Notes: generated by a model from the sequence alone, not told the origin. A DNA stretch of 13,728 nt from Xanthobacteraceae bacterium (GCA_030037185.1 JASHRR010000671.1:1-13728); one strand, 5' to 3'. Counted from the first letter of the stretch, positions 1-7,418 are shown. A program made the numbers and translations.

Positions 1-199
1 GCGAACAAGCCGGATTTCTGATCAGAAGCCGACCCAGCCGGGTCGCGAACAAATGCCCGATCACAAGATCGGCCGTCCACGCGTGCATCTGATATCCTGC
101 GCCGAACCTACCATGGCTGGTGTGAGGACCGAGACAATTGGCGCACCGTGTCAGCAGTTCCGGGATGCACTGCTCGAGCGGATTGTTAGTGTCGGCCAT
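1..199 (-). CDS. Unrecognised protein, 3' part beyond the left edge
   Basis: A minus-strand reading frame starts at an ATG (197-199) and runs without a stop for 66 codons to the window edge. A GGAGG ribosome-binding site (complement of 208-212) lies eight bases before the ATG, which is good support for a real start. The visible N-terminus begins MADTNNPLEQCIPELL, has a Cys-x-x-Cys pair (C19, C22) and ends in a hydrophobic/basic stretch around LVIGHLFATRLGRLLIR. I recognise no family. An AT-rich stretch at about 316-352 upstream could hold its promoter, but I find no convincing -35/-10 pair. The frame on the other strand (53-304) has no comparable ribosome-binding site. Confidence 0.5.
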   Translation of the reverse strand, partial: MADTNNPLEQCIPELLTRCANCLGPHTSHGRFGAGYQMHAWTADLVIGHLFATRLGRLLIRNPACS

Positions 200-402
200 T
201 CACCAATCCTCCATGTCATTGACCTAAGACAGGAGCGCCTGCCGATATCGCCGAACCCTGCTGCTGCGCCTCCTGTAGTAGTTTGCCTCACCTGTCGAAG
301 GTAGGATATGTCGCCATACAAATTAAAAATTACAAAACACCATCAAATTCACGGGATGCGCCATGGACCGTTAATGGACTATAGCCGACCGTCCAAGCAT
401 GC

Positions 403-945
403 TTAAATCTTCTTTGCTCTTGCCGCCTGTTCTAAACTCGCCCGCACAATCACGCGATGAAACGGCGTTATCGTCGTGAGATAGATACGCCCCAGTCGGT
501 TATGGCAATGCACTACGGTACCCACGACCAGCTCGCGCCCAGTTGTTGCATTGGCGCGAAGTTGGATGGTGACGCGGAAGTCGAGATGCCAGTCATCCTC
601 GCCCACTACCAACTCCGTCGCGCTCTGTGACAGCAGCGGGAAGAAGCCGATAACCGGCCCACGTGCCGCTGCGGCAAGTCCGACGGCGCGCGACGATTTG
701 ACGCCGACTGTCGCCATCACCACATCGCGGACACGAGTGAGCGCACGAATCCACCACGCCTGTCGCTCGAACCCGGCGCGTGCCAGCACCTCTAGATCAT
801 CGCTCGCCCCCGCCGGCAGTCGAATTGCAAAGGCGTCCAAAAGGTCCGCGCCCGCGTAAAGCGGCGCAAGCACGCTGTTGCTAGGCATGGGCACGACGCG
901 CGTGCTGACCTTTACGAATGGTCGGCAGCGCCTCAATGTCCGCAC
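403..945 (-). CDS. DUF2867 family protein
   Basis: This encodes 180 residues of unknown biochemical function. It matches the DUF2867 family by its C-terminal half: a segment near residues 101-127 with FFPLLSQSATELVVGEDDWH and then LDFRVTI, followed by a conserved HNRLGRIYL...PFHRVIVR block at 148-168. These proteins are small and soluble; no signal peptide or membrane segment is seen. The chosen start is GTG (943-945), preceded by AAGGA at about eight bases. An in-frame ATG at 886-888 (M20) is the main alternative, but it would remove residues just before the conserved LAPLYAGADLLDAF segment and has no clear ribosome-binding site. It lies 203 bp upstream of the left-edge gene on the same strand and probably has its own promoter. 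Family assignment is fairly sure; the role is unknown. Confidence 0.8.
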   Translation of the reverse strand: MRTLRRCRPFVKVSTRVVPMPSNSVLAPLYAGADLLDAFAIRLPAGASDDLEVLARAGFERQAWWIRALTRVRDVVMATVGVKSSRAVGLAAAARGPVIGFFPLLSQSATELVVGEDDWHLDFRVTIQLRANATTGRELVVGTVVHCHNRLGRIYLTTITPFHRVIVRASLEQAARAKKI

Positions 946-1423
946 CTCACGATTCCTTGGCTGCGGCTAGTATCGCCGTGCTCTGCGCGGCTTAGGAAAG
1001 CTTCTGCGTCCACCGGGGGTCCTGCGCATACGTCTGCCACGTCGTGCCATGGATGAGCCCTTTCTGGTTGACGTTTATTTATATCCCGAAACCCGGCAGG
1101 GCCGAAGGATGAATGATTTTGACTCCCGGCAAGGCTTTGTGGCCGAGAGTGAAAACGCGCCTGGAATGCTCCCCGCACCATGACGAGCAATCCACGACCG
1201 GCGCGCCGCAGCGGCCAAACGTCGGAGATGATCCAACGGCATTGCCGGGACGATGATCGACGGCATCCGCGCCGGGCAGGCCTGGCGACGGTTTGTTGAG
1301 AGCTTCTGCCTGGCTCGACCATCCGATATGGCCGCATCGAGCGAAAAGTGAATGCCAGGCCTGGCCGTTCCCGCAGGCCGCTTCGCTGCATCCCGGCTAC
1401 AGTTGCTTTTGTCGGCTGCGCCT
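946..1423. other. Intergenic stretch with no supported gene
   Basis: These 478 bp hold several short overlapping frames on both strands (for example minus 933-1427 and plus 1050-1184). None has a family signature or a convincing ribosome-binding site, and they run through each other and into neighbours. An AT-rich patch lies at about 1072-1085. The right end carries a 12-bp perfect palindrome GCCAGGCCTGGC (1354-1365) and a repeat listed separately. It may be decayed sequence. Confidence 0.5.
1363..1402. repeat. Degenerate intergenic repeat after the amidohydrolase gene
   Basis: On the minus strand this reads GTAGCCGGGATGCAGCGAAG and continues with a GC-rich arm ending in GCGGGAACGGCC. It resembles the widespread short intergenic repeat of Bradyrhizobium-type genomes of the form GTAGCCCGGATG...AGCGAAGCG...ATCCGGGA, here with an imperfect stem. 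That family is from memory and was not searched. It sits just past the amidohydrolase stop and could help end transcription; GGCCTG/CAGGCC arms on the minus strand are followed by a T-rich patch. Confidence 0.4.
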
Positions 1424-2311
1424 TCACGTCGAAAATTGGAACAGCCGCGCCGGATTGTCGGCAAGGATCCGTTGCCGCATCGCGGCGTCGGGCGTCCAGT
1501 CGATCAGCTTGTTGTAAAGCTCAATGGTGCCGACCTTGTCGTGGAAGGAAAGATGCGGGAAATCGCTTCCCCAGATCATCTGTTGCGGCGCCGTTGCAAT
1601 GAGCGCCTCGGCAAAGGGATTGACATCGGCGTAAGCGGGGGCCTGCGAAAACCTGTAGATGCCGGTGAGCTTGACCCAGCAGCGCGCGGAGCCGTCGTCC
1701 ACCAGCGCCAACAAGTCGCGGAAGCCCTGCTGTGAGGAGCCCGCCGATGCCGGGAACAGTCCCATATGCGCGACCGTAAACGCGACCGGCAATTCGCCCA
1801 GCACCGGCATCAGCTCGCTCACCAGCCAGCCGGGCAGCAGCAGATCCACATGCCAGCCAAGTTCGCGGCAGATGTCTGCGGTGCGCGCGATCTTTGCCCG
1901 CAGCGCATCGGCAAGGCCTGCCTCCGGCTTGCGAATCGGCGAGATGTTGACCCGCACGCCGCGCACGCCGTGGTCATGCCAGCGCGCAAGGTCGGCATCG
2001 GGCGCGTTTGTGTCGTCGAGATGCACGATGCCGCGGCGCACTGCCGGGTCGAGCTCCGCCATGGCGTCCAACAGGCAGGCGTTATCGAGACCATAGGCGC
2101 TGGGCTGCACGAAGACGAAGCGCTCAAAGCCGAGGCGGCGCGCAATCGCGAGGTATTGCGCCAGCGGCGCATAGGGCGGCTGATAGCGCAGGTCGGTGGT
2201 GGCGTGCGGATATTTGTCCGCCGGGCCGAAAATGTGGAAATGGGCATCGCAGGCATAGCGCGGCGCCGTGTATGCCGGCTCAACACCGTCGTCGGGATTA
2301 CTGGAGGTCAT
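1424..2311 (-). CDS. TIM-barrel amidohydrolase, 2-pyrone-4,6-dicarboxylate lactonase-like
   Basis: This 295-residue cytoplasmic protein belongs to the COG3618 / amidohydrolase-2 group, which includes LigI-type lactonases. Visible signatures are the metal or substrate site DAHFHIFG (H24, H26) on strand 1, an FVQPSAYG strand near 67-74, the GVRGVRVN strand at 115-122, WHVDLL (H154), TVAHMG (H182), and the C-terminal WGSDFPH with the general-base Asp at 250. Length and motif order fit the family. The start chosen is ATG at 2309-2311, preceded by AAGG; a longer in-frame extension to 2593 crosses repeat-rich intergenic DNA and is unlikely to be translated. It is transcribed away from the nitrile hydratase genes across a shared 292-bp region. 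The substrate is unknown: a lactone or other cyclic carboxylic acid is typical, but residues alone do not settle it. Confidence 0.88.
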   Translation of the reverse strand: MTSSNPDDGVEPAYTAPRYACDAHFHIFGPADKYPHATTDLRYQPPYAPLAQYLAIARRLGFERFVFVQPSAYGLDNACLLDAMAELDPAVRRGIVHLDDTNAPDADLARWHDHGVRGVRVNISPIRKPEAGLADALRAKIARTADICRELGWHVDLLLPGWLVSELMPVLGELPVAFTVAHMGLFPASAGSSQQGFRDLLALVDDGSARCWVKLTGIYRFSQAPAYADVNPFAEALIATAPQQMIWGSDFPHLSFHDKVGTIELYNKLIDWTPDAAMRQRILADNPARLFQFST

Positions 2312-2402
2312 CTGTGTTCGCCTTGGTTTTTCTGAGGAACCCACGTGTGGAACGTCATAGTCAACGGGCGGGCGCTGCGCTAAGCTTATCGCGCCGCCGC
2401 TA

Positions 2403-2451
2403 GAGTGGGCAAAGTCGCCTGTCGCAGCGAGGAAATAAAAGGCGCGCCTTT
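2403..2451. repeat. GTGGGCAAAG repeat copy plus 14-bp perfect palindrome
   Basis: Copy A of a recurring motif (GAGTGGGCAAAGTCGCC, 2403-2419) is followed by the perfect palindrome AAAGGCGCGCCTTT (2438-2451). The right half of the palindrome, read on the minus strand with its flank, again gives GGCAAAGGCGC. Further copies lie at 2483-2499, 2531-2545 and 2590-2603. The elements occupy the divergent control region between the amidohydrolase and nitrile hydratase genes. Confidence 0.6.
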
Positions 2452-2482
2452 GCCGACGCCGGTCAAGCCGAGAGGTCGCACC

Positions 2483-2545
2483 GCGTGGGCAAAGGCGCCG
2501 CAATCCCGCACAAGTGCGCCACATCGAATGCGCCCTTGCCCACTC
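2483..2545. repeat. Inverted-repeat pair, REP-like hairpin
   Basis: GCGTGGGCAAAGGCGCC (2483-2499) and CGCCCTTGCCCACTC (2531-2545) are inverted copies. Over the core GTGGGCAAAGGCGC they match at 13 of 14 positions, with a loop of about 30 bases. This resembles the abundant GGTGGGCAAAG...GTGCCCACC intergenic repeats I recall from Bradyrhizobium-type genomes. It may be a non-autonomous REP-type element, or it may have been taken over as a control element for the nitrile hydratase. Confidence 0.55.
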
Positions 2546-2591
2546 TGCGCCATTTCGCTTTGGCCACCATGACCACTGCACCAGCTTCTGC

Positions 2592-2603
2592 AAAGGCGCC
2601 TTT
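2592..2603 (+). promoter_or_regulatory. Palindrome enclosing the nthA ribosome-binding site
   Basis: AAAGGCGCCTTT is a perfect 12-bp palindrome directly against the ATG of the nitrile hydratase alpha gene. Its left half contains the only plausible Shine-Dalgarno sequence (AAAGG, seven bases before the ATG). Pairing in the mRNA, either with itself or with the upstream TTTGCC/GGCAAA repeats, could hide the ribosome-binding site. The palindrome is seen directly; a regulatory role is inferred. Confidence 0.45.
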
Positions 2604-3233
2604 ATGAACCTGCATCATCACCCCCAGCACCAGCACGATCACGGCTCGGAGCTCAGCGAAATGCAGCTGCGGGTGCGTGCGCTTGAGACGATCCTGACCG
2701 AGAAGGGCTACGTGGACCCCAAAGCGCTTGATGTCATCATCGACGCCTATGAAACCAAGATTGGTCCCCATATCGGGGCGCGTGTCGTCGCAAAGGCGTG
2801 GACTGACGCCGACTTCAAGCGCCGTCTGATCGCCGACGCCACCGCGGCAGTCAGCGAGTTGAATTTGACCACACGCTCGACCCATCTGATCGCGGTCGAG
2901 AACACACCGCGCCTTCACAACATTGTCGTCTGCACACTGTGTTCCTGCTACCCGTGGGACGTGCTGGGCTTGCCGCCCGTATGGTACAAGTCTGCGCCTT
3001 ATCGCTCGCGCGCCGTCATGGACCCCCGCGGCGTGCTCGCAGAGTTCGGCGTGATCCTGCCGGCCGACGCCGAAATCCGGGTGTGGGACTCGACCGCCGA
3101 AACCCGCTATCTCGTGGTGCCGATGCGGCCGGCTGGTGCCGACGGATGGAGCGAGGAAAAACTCGCCCTCCTGGTCACGCGCGACTCCATGGTCGGAACC
3201 GGTCTCGCGCGCGCTGCTGGAGCAGCGCCATGA
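2604..3233 (+). CDS. nthA: Nitrile hydratase alpha subunit, cobalt type
   Basis: This 209-residue catalytic subunit hydrates nitriles to amides in the cytoplasm as a heterodimer/heterotetramer with the beta subunit. The metal site is C110-T-L-C113-S114-C115 followed by Tyr-Pro-Trp. Thr after the first Cys marks the non-corrin cobalt class (iron enzymes have Ser). The two later cysteines would be oxidised to sulfinic and sulfenic acid in the mature enzyme. The helical N-terminal part (about 20-80) and the WYKSAPYRSRAVMDPRGVL segment at 127-145 are typical. Residues 4-13 hold six histidines. ATG at 2604 is chosen over upstream starts because the conserved length is about 200 residues and AAAGG lies seven bases before it. 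The stop overlaps the beta-subunit start (ATGA), so the two are translationally coupled. No activator gene follows. Confidence 0.96.
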   Translation: MNLHHHPQHQHDHGSELSEMQLRVRALETILTEKGYVDPKALDVIIDAYETKIGPHIGARVVAKAWTDADFKRRLIADATAAVSELNLTTRSTHLIAVENTPRLHNIVVCTLCSCYPWDVLGLPPVWYKSAPYRSRAVMDPRGVLAEFGVILPADAEIRVWDSTAETRYLVVPMRPAGADGWSEEKLALLVTRDSMVGTGLARAAGAAP

Positions 3234-3886
3234 ACGGCGTCCACGACATGGGCGGCATGCACGGCTTCGGCAAGGTCCGGCCGCAGCCCGACGAGCCGGT
3301 GTTCCACGCGCCGTGGGAAAGCCGCGTCCTCGCCCTCAATCGCGCCATGGGCTATGTCGGCCTGTGGTCGATCGATGTCGGCCGGTTCTCGCGCGAGACG
3401 TTGCCGCCCGATGTCTATCTCGCCAGCAGCTATTACCGGAAATGGACCCTCGGCCTGGAAAATCTCTGCCTGCAGTTTGGCCTTGTCGGAGAGGACGAGC
3501 TTGCCGCCGGCCGCGCCCTCCATCCGGCGAAGCCAGCAAAGCGCATGCTCACGGCGGCGGATGCGCCGAAGATCCTCTCGCGCGGCAGTTTCGACCGGCC
3601 GCCGCCGGCGCCGGCAAAATTCAAGCCCGGTCAGCGCGTGCGCGCGCGCAACATCAATCCGCCGAGCCACACCCGGCTGCCGCGCTATGCGCGCGGACAT
3701 AGCGGTGCGATCGAATGCATCAGGGGCTGCCACGTGTTTCCGGACGCGGTCGTGACCGGAAAGGGGGAGGACCCGCAGTGGCTCTACACCGTCGTGTTCG
3801 ACGGTCGCGAGCTTTGGGGCGACGCCGCCGATCCAACCGTCAAGGTCTCGATCGAGGCGTGGGAACCTTATTTGGAGGCGGTTTAG
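3230..3886 (+). CDS. nthB: Nitrile hydratase beta subunit
   Basis: This 218-residue partner of NthA closes the active site and supplies conserved arginines that hydrogen-bond to the modified cysteines. It opens with the family signature MNGVHDMGGMHGFG, followed by an alpha-helical region with SRETLPP and YLASSYYRKWTLGLENL (residues 54-79). The C-terminal SH3-like barrel starts near F131-KPGQRVRARNINP, continues through HTRLPRYARGH (147-157), and includes DPQWLYTVVFDGRELWG and the closing WEPYLE. The length is normal, so it is not fused to an activator domain, although activators are homologous to beta N-termini. The ATG overlaps the nthA stop by the usual ATGA arrangement. Downstream there is only 153 bp before the convergent hydrolase gene. 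Confidence 0.96.
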   Translation: MNGVHDMGGMHGFGKVRPQPDEPVFHAPWESRVLALNRAMGYVGLWSIDVGRFSRETLPPDVYLASSYYRKWTLGLENLCLQFGLVGEDELAAGRALHPAKPAKRMLTAADAPKILSRGSFDRPPPAPAKFKPGQRVRARNINPPSHTRLPRYARGHSGAIECIRGCHVFPDAVVTGKGEDPQWLYTVVFDGRELWGDAADPTVKVSIEAWEPYLEAV

Positions 3887-3901
3887 ACCAAACTTTAGAG
3901 A

Positions 3902-3926
3902 CCCCGCGGGGCGGGCAACGCGCCCG
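3902..3926 (+). terminator. GC-rich hairpins after nthB, possible terminator
   Basis: The 10-bp palindrome CCCCGCGGGG (3902-3911) is followed at once by the hairpin CGGGC-AACGC-GCCCG (3912-3926), 16 bases after the nthB stop. No T-run follows, so an intrinsic terminator is uncertain. Confidence 0.25.
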
Positions 3927-4021
3927 GTAGCGGTGACATTGGCGCGCTGCCCGCTGCCGAGCCCGTCCGCGATGCCGGGGCAAATCGCGCCCGGATTTTA
4001 CGTACCCATAACCAATTTTGC

Positions 4022-4054
4022 CACCCGGCAACTCGTCTCTCAGTCACCCGGCAA
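4022..4054. repeat. 10-bp direct repeat across the hydrolase stop codon
   Basis: CACCCGGCAA occurs at 4022-4031 and 4045-4054, 23 bp apart. The second copy encodes the last residues (PG) of the hydrolase; the first lies just past its stop. It is short enough that chance is possible. Confidence 0.4.
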
Positions 4055-5221
4055 AGCGCGATCCAACCAGTCGGCCATCACCTTGGCGATGGCATCGCTG
4101 TTCTTCTCAAGCATCATCATGTGGCCGTTGCCGTGGACCCCGACATCGGCCAGCCGGAGGACAGTGCTCCTGACGCCGGCCTGGGCCAAGTAGCGCACTG
4201 TACAGTGGTCGTAGGCGGCGTGATAGGAGGCCTCCGAGGTGACGATCACGATCGGCGTATTGTGCAGATTCACGAGCTTGCGTGCCGGCTCCGCCTGCGC
4301 CCAGCAGCGCACGTAGTCGGGCCGTTCCGGCTGATCCTCGCGTACGAACCTGAGCGGCGCGGCATCGTTCACAGGCGGATCGTAAGTGAGCGGCACGTCG
4401 ACGAGACCGTAGGTCTTCAAGCGCGGATTGTCGGCGAACCAATCCGGCGCGCCCTTGAACTCGACGTCGTGGGCGGGCGGGCCATTCGGCTCAACCGCCA
4501 TGATCGCCTTCACGAGGGTTGGCCGCTTGTCGGCGATCGGCCAGGCAAACGCGCCCGACTGAGAATGGACCAGCAGCACGGCAGGGCCGATGCGATCGAG
4601 CAGCGCTACGGCAGCATCGCGGTTGAGCGCCTGCTGCGAGGGGAAATCCACCAGCGAGGGAAACTGGCTCGCATAGAACTGGTCAAAGCTCGGATCGCCC
4701 GGCTTGCCTGCGCCCGGCCATTGGGTGTGCAGATGCGCCTGCGGCCAGAGGTTGAACCGTTCCGGCGCAACAAAGCGCTGCTCAAGACGCACGAGATTCG
4801 CCGAACTCACCGGCCCGTTCGCTTGCGACCATTGCGCTGCCCGCCCGCGCGCCACCTGGTCGACCACGTAGACCGCATAGCCCCGGCGCAAGAAATACTG
4901 CGCCCAGCCCTCGCGTCCGTCCGGCGTGCCGGTGAAATTGGTGCCGGTCTGGCTGCCGCCGTGAATCATCACCACCGGATAGGGATGGGCGAGTTTTTGC
5001 GGCACCTGGAATTCCACATACATATGGCCGACCGTAGGCGACCCTTGGCGGCTTGTGTCGATTGTGCCGCCGACGAAGAAATAGCCCTGCTTGGCAATGA
5101 TGAGCGGCTCGCCCTGCGCGCTCGCGCCGGCAATCGATAGCAGTGAGGCAGGCGCCCCAATCACTACGGCGGCAGCCGCGCGCCATACGGTGTTCAGCAA
5201 TGAAACGACTGGCTGGCGCAT
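4040..5221 (-). CDS. Exported alpha/beta hydrolase (esterase-like)
   Basis: This 393-residue protein begins with a signal peptide: a hydrophobic stretch at about 11-32 and an AxA site (ASA, ending near residue 35) before QGEPL, so export to the periplasm or beyond is expected. The fold is alpha/beta hydrolase: an oxyanion-type VVMIHGGSQTG at 83-93, a nucleophile elbow LLVHSQSGAF at 216-225 (Ser220 is the probable nucleophile, as in HSxG elbows), VEPNGPP at 243-249, and a C-terminal HGNGHMMMLEKNS with His367 as the likely catalytic base. The start is ATG 5219-5221, with an excellent AAGGAG seven bases upstream; the longer frame to 5449 lacks this and would bury the signal peptide. It converges with nthB. 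The substrate is unknown; esterase or lipase-like activity is the reasonable guess. Confidence 0.88.
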   Translation of the reverse strand: MRQPVVSLLNTVWRAAAAVVIGAPASLLSIAGASAQGEPLIIAKQGYFFVGGTIDTSRQGSPTVGHMYVEFQVPQKLAHPYPVVMIHGGSQTGTNFTGTPDGREGWAQYFLRRGYAVYVVDQVARGRAAQWSQANGPVSSANLVRLEQRFVAPERFNLWPQAHLHTQWPGAGKPGDPSFDQFYASQFPSLVDFPSQQALNRDAAVALLDRIGPAVLLVHSQSGAFAWPIADKRPTLVKAIMAVEPNGPPAHDVEFKGAPDWFADNPRLKTYGLVDVPLTYDPPVNDAAPLRFVREDQPERPDYVRCWAQAEPARKLVNLHNTPIVIVTSEASYHAAYDHCTVRYLAQAGVRSTVLRLADVGVHGNGHMMMLEKNSDAIAKVMADWLDRALPGD

Positions 5222-5522
5222 TGCGTCTCTCCTTGGGTTTTCGTTGCCGAGCAATTTGTTTTTGTGGCTTGAAGCTAGTCGCGGTGTCTGCGAAAGTCGA
5301 ATCCGATTTGACCAAGCTCCCCTTAAGCGACCTCGCACCTCGACTGCAGCTGGTATGACACATCGAGGAGGAGCGGCGAACGGTAAGATCGGGGCGGGCC
5401 GCGCAGGATCCCGGACCGGGATCACCGTCGCAAAGACCGCGCAGTCCACCGCGCCCCCTGATCAAACAACGGCTCGGTGAGACGAGGTCGTGAGATGCCC
5501 GACCACGCCGGCCGGTTTGCGG
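5222..5522. other. Intergenic region between the hydrolase and cobT, with a 17-nt palindrome
   Basis: The region holds the upstream sequence of the minus-strand hydrolase gene, including its AAGGAG site, and the tail after the cobT stop. The clearest element is GATCCCGG-A-CCGGGATC (5407-5423), two perfect 8-bp half-sites with one central base, 186 bp upstream of the hydrolase ATG and 100 bp past the cobT stop. It could be an operator or a transcription-stop hairpin; no T-run follows. I see no gene here. Confidence 0.45.
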
Positions 5523-7418
5523 TCACGCATGGAGGCGGCGGCGGGGCCGCCGCACCGGTTCCGATTTCGGCTTTTCGTCGAAAAGCTCCGCGAGCTTTTC
5601 GATCATCGCGCCGCCGAGTTCTTCCGCATCGACGATCGTGACTGCACGCCGGTAGTAGCGCGTCACGTCGTGACCGATGCCGATGGCGATCAGTTCCACC
5701 GGAGAGCGCTCCTCGATATCCTCGATCACCCAGCGCAGATGACGCTCCAAGTAGTTGCCGGCATTGACCGACAGGGTGGAATCGTCGACCGGCGCGCCGT
5801 CCGAGATCATCATCAGGATCCTGCGCTGTTCGGTGCGCGCCAGCAGACGCTTGTGAGCCCAATCCAGCGCTTCGCCGTCGATATTTTCCTTGAGCAATCC
5901 CTCGCGCATCATCAGCCCGAGGTTGCGTCTTGCCCGCCGCCACGGCGCGTCGGCGGATTTGTAGATGATGTGGCGCAGGTCGTTGAGGCGGCCCGGACCG
6001 GCGGGCTTGTTTGACGCCAGCCAGGCCTCGCGCGACTGGCCGCCCTTCCAGGCGCGGGTGGTGAAGCCGAGAATCTCGACCTTGACGCTGCAACGCTCAA
6101 GCGTGCGCGCGAGAATATCGGCGCAGGTGGCGGCTACGGTAATCGGACGGCCGCGCATCGACCCGGAATTATCGAGCAGCAGAGTGACCACGGTATCGCG
6201 GAAGTTAGTGTCCTTCTCGTGCTTGAACGACAACGGGTGCATGGGGTCGATGATGACGCGAGAAAGCCGCGCCGGATCGAGCAGCCCCTCCTCCAGATCG
6301 AACTCCCACGAACGGTTCTGCTGCGCCATTAAACGGCGCTGCAGGCGGTTGGCGAGCCGCGCCACCACGCCTTGCAAATGCGCGAGTTGCTTGTCGAGAT
6401 AGCCGCGCAGGCGGTCGAGTTCCTCGGCTTCGCACAAATCCTCGGCGGCAATGATCTCGTCGAACCTGGTGACGAAAGGCTTGTAATCGGGAACGCGCGG
6501 TTCGTTTCTGCCGCCTTGGCGTGGCCGCCACGGCTCGGCCGCGCTCTCCGAATCTCCCATTTCGGAATCGTCCGGCATATCAGCGGTCGGCGCGTCCGTC
6601 GCCTCAGCGGCGCTGTCGGGAAGATCCTCGGTTGCGGCCTCCGCCTGTTCGAGACTCATGCGCTGGCTGTCTTCGGACTCCGAGGACTCACCGTCGTTGC
6701 CCTTCTCGTCCTGGCGCCCGTCCTCATTGTTCTCGTCGCTTTCCTCCTCATCTTCGTTGGTGCGATCGTCGCCCATGTCGAGCGAATCCAGAAGATCGTG
6801 GACCGCATCGCCGAACCTGCGCTGGTCGTCGATCATGTCTTCTAGACGGTCGAGGTCGCGGCCGGCACGAGCTTCGATCCAACTGCGCCACAACTCCACG
6901 ATGCGGCGGGCGGCGCGCGGCGGCGCTTGACCCGTGAGGCGCTCGCGCACCAGCATGGCGAGTGCCTCTTCGATCGGCGCATCGGCCCGATCGGTGATCT
7001 CGTCGAATTTGCCCCGATGGAACTTGTCGTCCAGCATGGCGGCAAGATTTTTGGCGACCCCTTGCATGCGTCGCGCCCCGATCGCCTCGACCCGGGCCTG
7101 TTCGACCGTTTCGAAAACCGCACGCCCCTGCTGACTTGCGGGCAGCAAGCGGCGATGGATTGCATCGTCATGACAAGCCATCCGCAACGCGAGTGCGTCC
7201 GCGTGGCCGCGGACGATCGCGGCATCAGCAGCCGTCAGCTTGCGCGGCGGCTCCGGCAGGCGCGCCTTGCCGCCGACGATGCCGGGCCGCTCGGCCGCGA
7301 ACGAAACCTCAAGCTCCCGCTGGCGCGCGATAGCACGCAGGCATCCGCTGACGGCGCGCTTGAACGGCTCGTTCGGAGCCTCCTTGGCCGGGGTCTTGGG
7401 CTTGATGTTTGAGGACAT
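5523..7418 (-). CDS. cobT: Cobaltochelatase subunit CobT
   Basis: This 631-residue subunit belongs to the ATP-dependent CobN-CobS-CobT cobaltochelatase, which inserts Co2+ into hydrogenobyrinic acid a,c-diamide in aerobic cobalamin synthesis. The N-terminal helical region (1-200) is followed by a strongly acidic, low-complexity linker at about 216-295 ([11 protein letters not shown] and similar). The C-terminal VWA domain has a MIDAS motif, D416-N-S418-G-S420, with further VWA strands through [12 protein letters not shown] (537-548) and [10 protein letters not shown] (576-585). The length equals that usual for the family. The start is ATG 7416-7418; the ribosome-binding site before it is weak. 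It lies downstream of cobS in the same direction, 247 bp away, which is wide for an operon. CobN is not in the window. MoxR/VWA pairs of this kind act as metal-insertion machines. Confidence 0.95.
   Translation of the reverse strand: MSSNIKPKTPAKEAPNEPFKRAVSGCLRAIARQRELEVSFAAERPGIVGGKARLPEPPRKLTAADAAIVRGHADALALRMACHDDAIHRRLLPASQQGRAVFETVEQARVEAIGARRMQGVAKNLAAMLDDKFHRGKFDEITDRADAPIEEALAMLVRERLTGQAPPRAARRIVELWRSWIEARAGRDLDRLEDMIDDQRRFGDAVHDLLDSLDMGDDRTNEDEEESDENNEDGRQDEKGNDGESSESEDSQRMSLEQAEAATEDLPDSAAEATDAPTADMPDDSEMGDSESAAEPWRPRQGGRNEPRVPDYKPFVTRFDEIIAAEDLCEAEELDRLRGYLDKQLAHLQGVVARLANRLQRRLMAQQNRSWEFDLEEGLLDPARLSRVIIDPMHPLSFKHEKDTNFRDTVVTLLLDNSGSMRGRPITVAATCADILARTLERCSVKVEILGFTTRAWKGGQSREAWLASNKPAGPGRLNDLRHIIYKSADAPWRRARRNLGLMMREGLLKENIDGEALDWAHKRLLARTEQRRILMMISDGAPVDDSTLSVNAGNYLERHLRWVIEDIEERSPVELIAIGIGHDVTRYYRRAVTIVDAEELGGAMIEKLAELFDEKPKSEPVRRPRRRLHA

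Noticed and set aside
53..304. Plus-strand 83-codon frame at the left edge
   Set aside because: No ribosome-binding site, and it is antisense to a minus-strand frame that has GGAGG before its ATG.
1050..1184. Short plus-strand frame beginning MDEPFLVDVYLYPETRQG
   Set aside because: 44 codons, no ribosome-binding site and no recognised similarity; a decayed gene piece cannot be excluded.
933..1464. Overlapping minus-strand frames between the DUF2867 and amidohydrolase genes
   Set aside because: Two frames overlap each other and the neighbours, with no ribosome-binding site, odd composition and no recognised motifs.
4121..5140. Plus-strand open frame of 339 codons
   Set aside because: It lies antisense to the exported hydrolase, which has a signal peptide, catalytic motifs and a strong ribosome-binding site; the plus-strand protein is rich in R/H/L and has no family signature.
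6372..7412. Several long plus-strand frames opposite cobT
   Set aside because: They are shadows of cobT in GC-rich DNA; hydrophobic runs arise as complements of the acidic linker.
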